IMG/VR virus record: IMGVR_UViG_3300028422_000919
Coordinates: 124,001-188,000 of that record
Source: a virus
DNA: 64,000 nt
Direction: 5' to 3' (one strand)
This document shows positions 56,788 to 64,000 of this stretch, in pieces. A program made the position numbers and the translations under genes. The notes under the pieces were generated by a model. That model saw only the letters and a program-made list of their open reading frames with translations, ran no database searches and was not told the DNA's origin. Within the stretch, counting starts at the first letter, position 1, and every line of letters begins with the position of its first letter.

Positions 56788-57165
56788 TCAGGAAAGCAAG
56801 CCCTTGATGAATCCACCAAGGACATCTCCAAGGACGTGGCCGACCTTCGTCATGAAATCCTTGGCTGCCGACTTCCGGCCGGCTTCAGCGTTCTGGAAGT
56901 GGGCCAGGATATCCGACCCTGTCGCCAGGTCTGCCCACTCGGGGACTTCGTCCCCTCCGTCTAGCAAGTTAGTGATAGCCTCCACGGCCATATGGAGGCC
57001 CTGCAAGCCGTAGGCGGCCACCCCCTCAGAGAGGAGAGAGAGGATTGCTTTCTGCCAAGACTCAGAGGATTCCGCTCCAATGCCTACCAGCTCACCCTCC
57101 AATTTCTTGACACCCCACTCCCCCAGAACGGGAAGCAGGCTCTCCAGCATCTTGCCGAAGTCCAT
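56788..57165 (-). CDS. Hypothetical helical protein, 125 aa
   Basis: Not recognised. An amphipathic start (MLESLLPVLGEWGVKKLEG) and a C-terminal helical end (VGHVLGDVLGGFIKGLLS) suggest peripheral membrane contact. The second ATG (57165) is used, six bases after GGAGG. It lies beside a lipoprotein and a holin-like gene. Confidence 0.6.
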   Translation of the reverse strand: MDFGKMLESLLPVLGEWGVKKLEGELVGIGAESSESWQKAILSLLSEGVAAYGLQGLHMAVEAITNLLDGGDEVPEWADLATGSDILAHFQNAEAGRKSAAKDFMTKVGHVLGDVLGGFIKGLLS

Positions 57166-57518
57166 CATCGACCTCCCGGGCACAACGTCTCTGCGACAGG
57201 AATCTCTGGGGGTGTCTCAGAGGGGCGTTCGGCCACCATCCCCGCATTGAAGAGGGCCATGGCAGTGTGCCACGGGGCCCTCGTCTTGGCGGTGAGGGCC
57301 GTTTTGGCGGCCTTCTCACACTGGGGGTCGTCAAACTTCCTCTCAGTGCATGTGCAGTGCTGAGGAAGGGACCACTCCAGATAGCGGGCCTGCTCCACCG
57401 CTGCCTGAGTGTACCATGTCATCTCTGCCCTGTAGACATTAGCCTCACGGACGATGGTGGGGGTACAGCCATTCAAGGTCAGGAGGACGAGAAGAAAAAC
57501 AGCCAAGCCTCGGATCAC
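57165..57518 (-). CDS. Lipoprotein, 117 aa, possible spanin
   Basis: The N-terminus MIRGLAVFLLVLLTLNGC is a lipoprotein signal with lipobox LNGC. The mature part has Cys pairs (HCTCTERKF). Together with the two-helix membrane protein upstream it might be part of a lysis system, although a spanin's typical coiled coil is not strong. The start ATG overlaps the stop of the holin-like gene. Confidence 0.65.
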   Translation of the reverse strand: MIRGLAVFLLVLLTLNGCTPTIVREANVYRAEMTWYTQAAVEQARYLEWSLPQHCTCTERKFDDPQCEKAAKTALTAKTRAPWHTAMALFNAGMVAERPSETPPEIPVAETLCPGGR

Positions 57519-57886
57519 TGGTCACCTCTCTCTGGGGACTGCACCGGCGCTTCCGCCTTGGATTCCGTCTTCCGCAGCTCCGCCCCCTTGGGGATCACGA
57601 TACCCTGACCAGCATCGGCGGCGATCCTAGCGAGCCCCAGATACTTGTCGAGGCTGGCCTGCCCGATGATGTAGCCTGCCTCGACGAACCCTACGATGGT
57701 GGTAGCGAACAGGACGATGGATCCGAGCATCAAGTCGATGTCTCCGTCCTTCATCCCCATGATCACCACGATGGAGATGATGATCTTCCATGTGCTCTCG
57801 GCCACCAGGAAGGCGATGAACTTGCGACTCTGCAACGGAGTCTTAACAACTTCGCTCTTGACCTCGACCTCCTCATCGAGTCCCAT
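57515..57886 (-). CDS. Two-helix membrane protein, holin-like
   Basis: Two membrane helices (about residues 30-48 WKIIISIVVIMG and 52-75 LMLGSIVLFATTIVGFVEAGYIIG with GMKDG between them) and charged ends fit a class II holin of 123 residues. It is followed by a lipoprotein gene. The location is far from the endolysin at 14 kb, so the pairing is by inference. TAATG overlap with the upstream gene. Confidence 0.55.
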   Translation of the reverse strand: MGLDEEVEVKSEVVKTPLQSRKFIAFLVAESTWKIIISIVVIMGMKDGDIDLMLGSIVLFATTIVGFVEAGYIIGQASLDKYLGLARIAADAGQGIVIPKGAELRKTESKAEAPVQSPERGDQ

Positions 57887-58200
57887 TAGTTGCCTCCAAT
57901 TCGGGTCCCACCTCGGGGACCTGTGGTGTGAATACCTGCCCTATTCCAGTTGTTCTGGATGCGGTCCGAGTACACTTTGCCATCCGTTGTGGCAGAAGCT
58001 GTCAGGGCGAACTTATACAGGGGAGATACCCTCTCCTGATCCTCGGCGGATAGGTTTGGGTAGAGACGGAGGTAGGAATCCCGAGCCGCTCGGATGCGGG
58101 TTAGGAAGTCCTGAATGTAGTCGTTGGGGAGAAGAGGTCGCCCTGCTTCATCACTCTCCAGCAGGTTCTGACCTACCTCATCAATCCACCACTCTCCCAT
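57886..58200 (-). CDS. Hypothetical protein, 104 aa
   Basis: Not recognised. Helical in its first part (QDFLTRIRAARDSYLRLYP), with a Gly-rich C-terminus. It is coupled to the holin-like gene. Confidence 0.6.
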   Translation of the reverse strand: MGEWWIDEVGQNLLESDEAGRPLLPNDYIQDFLTRIRAARDSYLRLYPNLSAEDQERVSPLYKFALTASATTDGKVYSDRIQNNWNRAGIHTTGPRGGTRIGGN

Positions 58201-58255
58201 CCTGATCCTCCGGGCAAAGTCTTCACCTCTGCCCGGTTATAGGAGGGAAAACGGC

Positions 58256-59044
58256 TCAGTCGTCGGAGATCAGGGACAAAATGTCAAGCTCAGAGTCGTC
58301 CTCCGGTTCAGAGGGGGCTTTCACCTCAGCAAGGTCCACCTCTGTTTTCGCCTTGGCGGCAAGAGCAGCCATCCCCCCCATCCCCCCCTTCATTCGGAGA
58401 ACTGGGGACTTCGGTTTGGAGACCTCGAATTCCACAACAGTGGCCTTGCCGAGGGCGGGGGACAGCTTGACCCTCTTGGGCTTCTCCTCCTCCGGTTGAT
58501 AGGGCTGAAGCTCTCCCACTTCAGGGATGACAGCCACACCATTCAGCTCTGCCGGCTCTCCGAGCTTGGCCACATTCAGGAGGGAGGGCTGAGCCTTCGC
58601 CTGGTGGATGGCCTCCATGAGAGCCGTCTTGCTACGGCCGAAAGAGGCCGGGTCAATCCCTAGGTCTTGGGCCTCCAGACGAAGCTGGTCAAGCGGGGGG
58701 AGGTTCGAGCGCCAAGACCGCCTGGCGGTGGCAGATGGGGGGTTGGGGACCGGAGAAGGACTAGACCCCTGATACGTGACCACCAGGTCAATGTTCCCCT
58801 GGTCGCTCACGTCGATGGATGGGGTCCCCCGCCGATTCAACCTGGACATGGCAGCTACGGCCACCACTGCCGACAGTGGGTTCTGGTCGATGGCCGAGCG
58901 GGCTTCTTGCTGCGCTTCCAGCAGTTCCTTCCGGGCTGCCATCAAGCGGTCGTACACCGAACCCTCGAACGCTCCTGACTGGGTGGAAAGCAATGACTGT
59001 GCCCAGCTATCATCCAGAGGTTCCCGGTGCTTTTTTCCGATCAT
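58256..59044 (-). CDS. Hypothetical protein with SAP/Rho_N-like segment, 262 aa
   Basis: A helical N-terminus (DRLMAARKELLEAQQEARSA), a Pro/Ser linker, and a segment LDQLRLEAQDLGIDPASFG then KTALMEAIHQAK that looks like a SAP/Rho_N helix-loop-helix; a basic and acidic tail follows. ATG 59044 opens the minus-strand unit from 59.0 to 53.5 kb, for which no GGTAAC motif is found. Confidence 0.65.
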   Translation of the reverse strand: MIGKKHREPLDDSWAQSLLSTQSGAFEGSVYDRLMAARKELLEAQQEARSAIDQNPLSAVVAVAAMSRLNRRGTPSIDVSDQGNIDLVVTYQGSSPSPVPNPPSATARRSWRSNLPPLDQLRLEAQDLGIDPASFGRSKTALMEAIHQAKAQPSLLNVAKLGEPAELNGVAVIPEVGELQPYQPEEEKPKRVKLSPALGKATVVEFEVSKPKSPVLRMKGGMGGMAALAAKAKTEVDLAEVKAPSEPEDDSELDILSLISDD

Positions 59045-59063
59045 CGGCTTGGTCCCTTAAGCT

Positions 59064-59178
59064 CGAAAGTTTCCGTCTTGGCTCTCAGCCTCTACCCTAC
59101 CAGCCGAGCCGCAGCACCCCCTGGGCCAGCTCGAAACTTTGCACCCCCGAAACTTCGGGGTCAAATGTGAAACTTTCC
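59064..59178. repeat. GAAACTT repeats between divergent genes
   Basis: Four copies of GAAACTTT or GAAACTTC occur within 115 bases: inverted at 59064-59074, direct at 59132-59140, within the hairpin CCCCGAAACTTCGGGG at 59145-59160, and at 59168-59178. They lie between the minus unit starting at 59044 and the plus promoter at 59180, and may be binding sites for a regulator of both. Confidence 0.5.
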
Positions 59179-59179
59179 A

Positions 59180-59205
59180 GGTAACCCCAGGCTCCAGGAA
59201 AGTAG
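59180..59205 (+). promoter_or_regulatory. Phage promoter motif, GGTAAC-N15-AGTAG
   Basis: GGTAAC at 59180-59185 and AGTAG at 59201-59205 on the plus strand. The shared GCGAACAACGGAGGACCCC leader follows, directly before the ATG at 59229. Confidence 0.7.
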
Positions 59206-59228
59206 GTGGGCGAACAACGGAGGACCCC

Positions 59229-59621
59229 ATGCTGAGCAGAACCGAAATCGAAGCCCTCATGACCGAGAAGTCCATCCTGGCCGAGAAGGCCCAGCTCTCC
59301 AATGTGGATCTCGACCGCTTGGGCGAAATCCATCTGGTGCTGGACTCCCTCCCCGAGCTGACGATGGACATGCTTGGTCTTCTGAACCAAGACCTCTGCG
59401 ACGTGGAGGTTGATGTGGAGGAGGACGACGACGAGTTCACCGAAGCGGAGCCGAAGATCTCGGTCCAGGTGACAGACGGCGTGCTCACCTCGGTCTGGAT
59501 GGGCTACGCCGATGCCCCCCCGTGGGTCCAGGACATGGTGGACCGCCAATTCGAGGCGGAGTATGAGGTCACCGCCGAGGCCCGCTCCGAGCGCCAGCAG
59601 CTCTACGGGGGGCACTACTAG
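59229..59621 (+). CDS. Acidic hypothetical protein, 130 aa
   Basis: Not recognised. Acidic, with helices at both ends (EKSILAEKAQLSNVDLDRLG; APPWVQDMVDRQFEAEYEV) and a DVEEDDDEFTEAE middle. The stop is TAG followed at once by TAA in frame, a double stop of interest beside the CUA-anticodon tRNA. Confidence 0.7.
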   Translation: MLSRTEIEALMTEKSILAEKAQLSNVDLDRLGEIHLVLDSLPELTMDMLGLLNQDLCDVEVDVEEDDDEFTEAEPKISVQVTDGVLTSVWMGYADAPPWVQDMVDRQFEAEYEVTAEARSERQQLYGGHY

Positions 59622-59691
59622 TAACGTCTGCCAAATCGAGGGGGGGGGGTCACCCCCAGCAATGGCGGGCCACCCTCAAAAAGGTGCTGAG

Positions 59692-60591
59692 ATGACTCGA
59701 TTCGTCTCTGTCCGAGTTCCCGCTTCAGGTACCCCCACTCTGCTCGACCTAGATGTTCCCGAAGACATCTTCGTGTCCCCGGGAGACCTAACGGGGACCT
59801 TCGGTGTTCCTGCGGATACGAGCTGTTCATGGGATCCCGATTCTGCGGAGGATGTGGGACCCCAACCAGCTCGGAGGTCATCCGGGTATCTAAAAGGTCA
59901 CCTCGACACTTCGGAGGACCTCTTGAAGAAATCCCTACTTGATGAAAAGCTCCTTGCCTTCTGCGACCTGGAGACCACTGGACTGCACCCCGACATCAAC
60001 GAGATCATCTCGATCGCCGGGCAGAAGTACACCCGTGCAGGTGAGCTGGTTGAGGAGATCGAGTTCAAAATCCAGTTCAACCACATCACCGAACCTCCCC
60101 CCTATGCGGGAGCCGTCTGGCCTGGCCCGAAACCTTTCTCCGTCGAGGACTGGAAGGAGGGTGTGGACTTCGCCCTCAAGCTGAACGGCTACCGGGAAGA
60201 GGACTGGGAGAACGCCATCCCCCTTCGGGAAGCCATCAAGCGGATCATGACGTTCCTGAATGGCTGCGTGATTGTGGGGCACAACCCACACTTCGACCGG
60301 GAGTTCATCGCCACGAAGGCCAAGCGCCTCGGGTTCAAGGACAAGCTCCCTTACCACAAGATCGACACCGTCACCCTGGCCTACGAGCACCTGGCCCCCC
60401 TCGGTTTGGGGTACCTGTCCCTGTCGAGACCGGGAGGGGTCTGCGACTTCTTGGGCATCCCCATCACCCAGGCTCATGAGGCCCTAGACGACGTGAGGCG
60501 GACCGCTCAGGCGTTCTTCAAGATGGACCGGGCAACATGGGCCCAGCGGCTCTGGTGGGCACTCCGGTGGAACATGAAGCACCGCCAGTAG
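59692..60591 (+). CDS. DnaQ-like 3'-5' exonuclease
   Basis: A DEDD exonuclease core: FCDLETTGLHPDINEIIS (first Asp and Glu), VGHNPHFDREFIATKAKR (Asp), and QAHEALDDVRRTAQAFFK (His and Asp of a DEDDh-type site). The first 90 residues are a separate, unassigned, acidic region. It may proofread or degrade DNA or RNA. ATG 59692 lies after AAGGTG. The stop is TAG; reading through would add seven codons before TGA. It is followed by the methyltransferase gene. Confidence 0.88.
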   Translation: MTRFVSVRVPASGTPTLLDLDVPEDIFVSPGDLTGTFGVPADTSCSWDPDSAEDVGPQPARRSSGYLKGHLDTSEDLLKKSLLDEKLLAFCDLETTGLHPDINEIISIAGQKYTRAGELVEEIEFKIQFNHITEPPPYAGAVWPGPKPFSVEDWKEGVDFALKLNGYREEDWENAIPLREAIKRIMTFLNGCVIVGHNPHFDREFIATKAKRLGFKDKLPYHKIDTVTLAYEHLAPLGLGYLSLSRPGGVCDFLGIPITQAHEALDDVRRTAQAFFKMDRATWAQRLWWALRWNMKHRQ

Positions 60592-60611
60592 ATGCCAAAA
60601 AGAACAAACTC

Positions 60612-62030
60612 ATGACTGATCTGCTTCCATACACCACTATTTCCGCTGTTGTCTCCAACCGGAATGCCGCCGTCTCCAAAGCCCGAGAGGCTGCTGATAT
60701 GATTGCAGCAGGACTCCTATTGGCAGAGGAGGCTCAAACCCTGGCCCAACAAGCTCACGGGGCGACTACGTTCACACTGGCCGATCATTCCCGCCGAGAG
60801 GCTTACCAGAAGCTATTCCAGTCTTTCGACGCTGACCAATCTGTGGAGTGTTTCCGCCAGCAGACCGACGCCCGCACATGGATGAACCTTATCACCCTAA
60901 CGGGTATGAACGCCCTCATGGACAAAACCGCCAAAGATGAACTCTATGCGGGGCTGTGCGGGGCTGTCCCCGAAATCACCGAGGACAACATCGAGGCCAC
61001 GTTTTTGCACCTAGTGGGAGACGCCAAACTCATCTTCCAACGGGGGCTGGCACGAGCCTTCAGCGGCCTGGACCGCCGGTTCAAGAGCCACGGCGCCTTC
61101 AAGTTGGGATCCCGGATCATCCTAACCAACGTCTTCGACGACTGGGGAGGGTGGAACTACCACACCCGCATGGAAGACACCATGGCCGACATCGAACGGG
61201 TGTTCGCCGTGCTGGACGGCAACAAGATTCCGGACCCGGGAGCCCTCACCCGAGCCATCCGGAAAGACCGCCAGGGTGGCTGGTACCCCCGACAGTCCGT
61301 TACGGAGACCCCTTACTTCCGAGTGATGTGCTACAAGAACGGCAATGCCCACTTGTGGTTCCAGCGGGACGACCTGGTCGAGAAAGCCAATCAGGTCCTG
61401 GCGGAATACTATGGCGAGGTGCTTCCTGACGGCGTACCCGACGACATGCCGGTCTCTGATATCAAGACCAAGTCGGGTGCCTTGTGCAAAGACCTGGCGT
61501 TCTACCCGACCCCTGACGCTGTCGTGAACACCATCCTTAGCCAGAGCGGCGTTTTCCTGACCGATGACTCTGTAATCCTGGAGCCTTCGGCAGGTACGGG
61601 GAACCTCGTGCGGGGCGTCCTGTCCAAGAACATACGTCGAGTGGATGCTGTCGAAATTCATCCGGACCGTGTGCGGGCTCTGAAGGCCATTGATGACCCA
61701 CGGCTAAACGTCTTGGAGGCGAATTTCCTGCGGATGGGGGCCCGCCAGGATTACACCCACGTCTTCATGAACCCTCCCTTCTACGGCACCCACTGGATGG
61801 AGCACGTCACCCACGCTTTTGATTTCCTGGTTCCCGGGGGAACCCTCGTTGCTATTCTCCCCATCTCTGCCGAATTGGGGACATCAACGAAACACCAGAC
61901 GTTTCGTAAGTGGGCGGCCGCCCATACTGGATGGGATGACCTTCGATTCACAGATCTCCCTGCCGAATCGTTCAAGGATTCCGGCACCCGAGTCAACACC
62001 GTGTTCTTGGTTCTCCACAAAAAAAGGTAA
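60612..62030 (+). CDS. DUF4942-type N6-adenine DNA methyltransferase
   Basis: The N-terminal 270 residues match DUF4942, a domain that precedes adenine methyltransferases in phages and plasmids (SFDADQSVECFRQQTDAR, LKLGSRIILTN-type and VFDDWGGWNYH region). The C-terminal part holds the SAM motif LEPSAGTGNLVRGVL and catalytic VFMNPPFYG. It probably methylates adenine to protect phage DNA from restriction. No partner nuclease is next to it. The start ATG at 60612 has only a weak upstream site. Confidence 0.85.
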   Translation: MTDLLPYTTISAVVSNRNAAVSKAREAADMIAAGLLLAEEAQTLAQQAHGATTFTLADHSRREAYQKLFQSFDADQSVECFRQQTDARTWMNLITLTGMNALMDKTAKDELYAGLCGAVPEITEDNIEATFLHLVGDAKLIFQRGLARAFSGLDRRFKSHGAFKLGSRIILTNVFDDWGGWNYHTRMEDTMADIERVFAVLDGNKIPDPGALTRAIRKDRQGGWYPRQSVTETPYFRVMCYKNGNAHLWFQRDDLVEKANQVLAEYYGEVLPDGVPDDMPVSDIKTKSGALCKDLAFYPTPDAVVNTILSQSGVFLTDDSVILEPSAGTGNLVRGVLSKNIRRVDAVEIHPDRVRALKAIDDPRLNVLEANFLRMGARQDYTHVFMNPPFYGTHWMEHVTHAFDFLVPGGTLVAILPISAELGTSTKHQTFRKWAAAHTGWDDLRFTDLPAESFKDSGTRVNTVFLVLHKKR

Positions 62031-62051
62031 TCCCAACGCATATGTAAGTAG
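62026..62051 (+). promoter_or_regulatory. Phage promoter motif variant, GGTAAT-N15-AGTAG
   Basis: GGTAAT at 62026-62031 and AGTAG at 62047-62051 on the plus strand, 25 bases before the ATG at 62076; the first block overlaps the stop of the methyltransferase gene. Confidence 0.6.
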
Positions 62052-62075
62052 TGCTGGGATGGTAAGGAGAACGCC

Positions 62076-62330
62076 ATGAGAGAGAAAACGCAGTTAGTCG
62101 CCACCATCCTGATTTTTTTGGCTCTATGTGTGGCTTGGTTCTTCTTCTACGTGAAGCCGGCTGAGGATCATCGCAATAAGGTGTGGAGCTGCATGGCCGA
62201 ATTGCCGAACATGCCTCGTTTCGAGGCATACAAGGCCTGCCACAATGACAATATCGGTCAGGCCGGTCTCCTCATTGGTTTTTTCGACCCACCCATCCCC
62301 GTCGGCTACCACCCGCCCCGTCGTCGTTAG
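62076..62330 (+). CDS. Small single-helix membrane protein, 84 aa
   Basis: One N-terminal membrane helix (TILIFLALCVAWFFFYV) with a short polar tail that contains two cysteines. The function is unknown; it may be a superinfection or lysis-related membrane protein. It has its own promoter and ends in TAG, tail to tail with the structural gene. Confidence 0.6.
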   Translation: MREKTQLVATILIFLALCVAWFFFYVKPAEDHRNKVWSCMAELPNMPRFEAYKACHNDNIGQAGLLIGFFDPPIPVGYHPPRRR

Positions 62331-64000
62331 ACCCCGTCGATGTACGCCAGGTAGATGGCGGAGATATCCACCACCACGGCATCCCCACCATATGTGTCCG
62401 CCCCCGCCCCCGCCGCCCTTTTGACCGTGATATAGAGAATGTCCCCATGCCCACCGGCTCGGCGAGCCCTCGCCTGAGAGATCTTCAGGACGAACTCACT
62501 ATCCACCTCTTGCCGGGCAACCCCCGGGGTTGCGGTCACCACGGGAAGACTCTGCTCATTCGGATGGGGGATTCCTGGGTTAGCGAAACCCAGTACCTCT
62601 CCGCTTGCCACGAAAGTCCAGTATACGGTCCACTCAACGTTGCCTACAGTGGCGTCGGAAGGACACCATTTCCACGAAATTCTGATAGGGGTGGAAGTGT
62701 CCGTATTCTCGGGAAGAGTGCCTGACCGAGTCACCCGGGAGTCGAACCCTGCTCGGAAGTTGTTCTCAACCGTAGGTGCGGCGATATTCATAGAGACCCA
62801 GATGTTCTGGTCAGTCGGAGCGGTGCCGAACCCTACCACCTTCCCGAACTCCCCCAGTGCCCAAGGCAGCGATTCCTCCACCCGAGCCAGCCCATCCATC
62901 TCTCGAAGGCCGTTCTCGTCAAACCGAGTCCTGGTGGGGACCATCTTGATGAGGTCTACGATGGGAGATGTGGCGATGGGAGCAGTGATGCGGAACCGCA
63001 CCCAGTACAGGTCTACCCCCAGAGCCATCGGGTCATTAGCCACCCAGAGAGGTGGCATGTTTCTGTCGAACCTCAGGTGTTCCCCTCCGTTGAGGTTCTG
63101 CCACAGATCCATCGCCTGGGGGATAAACGGTGACTCTTCCTCGGTCACCATGAACGTAAAGGCCGTCCAGGCTCCGCCGTCCCAATATTCTGCCTCCACC
63201 GTCCCGCCCCCCAGGGCCATCACCTGAGAGATAGGGGAGAATTCCAGGCCGTAGAAAGGAAACCCACCGTCAAGCTGCCATCCCACGTAGAGGGACGTGT
63301 CGACATTCGTGTTGGGAAACACGGTGACTGGGGAACCCTCAGTTACCGCAGCCACCGACACGTCTGCGAATGCCGTCCCATCCCAGGTGAATGCTCGAAC
63401 TCCAAGGGTTGTCACGTCCCCTTGGCCCGTGACCAGCTCTCGGCCGATGCCAGGGGTACCAACATGTAGGGCCGACCAGACGGTGAGGGACGGGTCGATT
63501 CCCGCTCCGGAGCGGTCGCCATATCCCGTAATCTTGGAGTAATCCTCGGCCCTTACCCTCTCGGCATCCAAGGTAACCCCGTGCAGAACAATATATCCGT
63601 TGATGTCCTCCTGCAGTACATCGAGGGCTGCTGAAACGGTATGTATCCGACTTACACCATTAGCTACGATAACCCCTCCTCCAACCCCCGTGTGCATCAC
63701 TGCCGTCGTTGCCCCCAACACAAATGCACCTTCCCCCCTAATCTCACCCCCGTTTTCGACATACAACGCCGAAGCACACCCTTCCATAGAAGTAGACGAA
63801 AATGCAGAGAAAGCTCCCGCCCCAATAGACTCAAGAGGGTGAATCACCGCACGGTTTACCAGGCCGTGGTTTATGACGGTAGACGCTGGTTGTGCCCGTA
63901 GGCCGTAGGAAATGCCGTCGTTAATCAACCCGTGGCGGACGTACAAGATCGAGCCGTCTTTCGCCGTAGCAGCACCAAACCCCCCCAAAAACACCACACT
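62327..64000 (-). CDS. Tail-appendage-like structural protein (5' part beyond window)
   Basis: At least 557 residues are visible; the start lies beyond the window. The N-terminal visible part has repeating short strands (VNRAVIHPLESIGAGAFS, ALYVENGGEIRGEGAF, IHTVSAALDVLQED) like a beta-helix, followed by strand-rich domains. It is likely a tail fibre or spike. It is similar in composition to the genes at 42682 and 43953. Confidence 0.65.
   Translation of the reverse strand, partial: SVVFLGGFGAATAKDGSILYVRHGLINDGISYGLRAQPASTVINHGLVNRAVIHPLESIGAGAFSAFSSTSMEGCASALYVENGGEIRGEGAFVLGATTAVMHTGVGGGVIVANGVSRIHTVSAALDVLQEDINGYIVLHGVTLDAERVRAEDYSKITGYGDRSGAGIDPSLTVWSALHVGTPGIGRELVTGQGDVTTLGVRAFTWDGTAFADVSVAAVTEGSPVTVFPNTNVDTSLYVGWQLDGGFPFYGLEFSPISQVMALGGGTVEAEYWDGGAWTAFTFMVTEEESPFIPQAMDLWQNLNGGEHLRFDRNMPPLWVANDPMALGVDLYWVRFRITAPIATSPIVDLIKMVPTRTRFDENGLREMDGLARVEESLPWALGEFGKVVGFGTAPTDQNIWVSMNIAAPTVENNFRAGFDSRVTRSGTLPENTDTSTPIRISWKWCPSDATVGNVEWTVYWTFVASGEVLGFANPGIPHPNEQSLPVVTATPGVARQEVDSEFVLKISQARARRAGGHGDILYITVKRAAGAGADTYGGDAVVVDISAIYLAYIDGV

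Noticed and set aside
1-64000. Genome-wide reassignment of TAG to an amino acid
   Set aside because: At least 16 genes end in TAG at the expected end of their conserved domains, and no conserved gene in the window is broken by an in-frame TAG. The suppressor-type tRNA is reported, but recoding is not claimed.
1-64000. The window as bacterial chromosome or plasmid
   Set aside because: No ribosomal, housekeeping or plasmid replication genes are seen, while endolysin, holin-like, appendage-like, DenV-type, Tdk/Tmk and short overlapping unknown genes share one promoter class throughout.

Overview
The window reads as part of the genome of a large double-stranded DNA tailed phage infecting a GC-rich bacterium. 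Genes are packed with start/stop overlaps. The phage-type content includes a two-gene peptidoglycan-hydrolase cassette, a holin-like membrane protein, tail-appendage-like proteins, and a large nucleotide and repair set: NAD+-dependent DNA ligase, thymidylate kinase, thymidine kinase, deoxynucleoside kinase, MazG-like hydrolase, RNase H, family-4 uracil-DNA glycosylase, T4 endonuclease V-type glycosylase, DnaQ-like exonuclease and an adenine methyltransferase. No terminase, capsid or polymerase gene lies in the window and the host cannot be named. Two genes run off the ends (a polynucleotide-kinase-like protein at the left, a structural protein at the right).

Layout. 1-11.3 kb, minus strand: P-loop kinase, RNase H, an operon of P-loop NTPase, Zn-ribbon protein, DUF4419 protein and AAA+ ATPase, then LigA and a CPBP membrane protease. 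11.6-14.0 kb, plus strand: two unknowns and a pyrimidine-dimer glycosylase. 14.0-19.7 kb, minus: amidase, lysozyme-like lipoprotein, Tmk, DUF3228-like protein, UDG and PncC-like NMN amidase. 19.9-22.8 kb, plus: a 993-residue protein with three glycosyltransferase domains and a FkbM methyltransferase. 22.8-34.3 kb, minus: HAD protein, many unknowns, a WGR-PARP ADP-ribosyltransferase, a Pth2-like protein, a PspA/ESCRT-III-like protein and a TPM-domain membrane protein. 34.4 kb: one tRNA whose anticodon reads CUA. 34.7-37.0 kb: a complete two-component system. 38-41 kb, plus: acidic unknowns, then a CYTH protein and a metallo-beta-lactamase-fold protein. 41-49.4 kb, minus: structural-type proteins, ADP-ribosylglycohydrolase, vWA protein, Ser/Thr kinase and a fused CoaD-CoaE. 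49.5-51.2 kb, plus: glutamine-synthetase-like protein and deoxynucleoside kinase. 51.6-59.0 kb, minus: DUF2325-like protein, MazG, Tdk, cold-shock-type protein, lipoprotein and holin-like protein. 59.2-62.3 kb, plus: exonuclease and methyltransferase.

Transcription. A recurring signal, (A/G)GTAAC, 15-16 nt, then (A/G)GTAG, stands at 27 intergenic sites on both strands, always oriented into the following gene. It is probably the phage's own promoter class, and several downstream leaders share a near-identical GAACAACGGAGG ribosome-binding segment.

Themes. Several proteins touch NAD+ (ligase releasing NMN, PncC-type NMN amidase, PARP-like transferase, ADP-ribose hydrolase). Others look like takeover or counter-defence: kinase plus vWA, histidine kinase plus two receivers, PspA plus TPM, and CYTH plus an Apyc1-like hydrolase. 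The amber-reading tRNA is notable because TAG is also the apparent stop of about a quarter of the genes.
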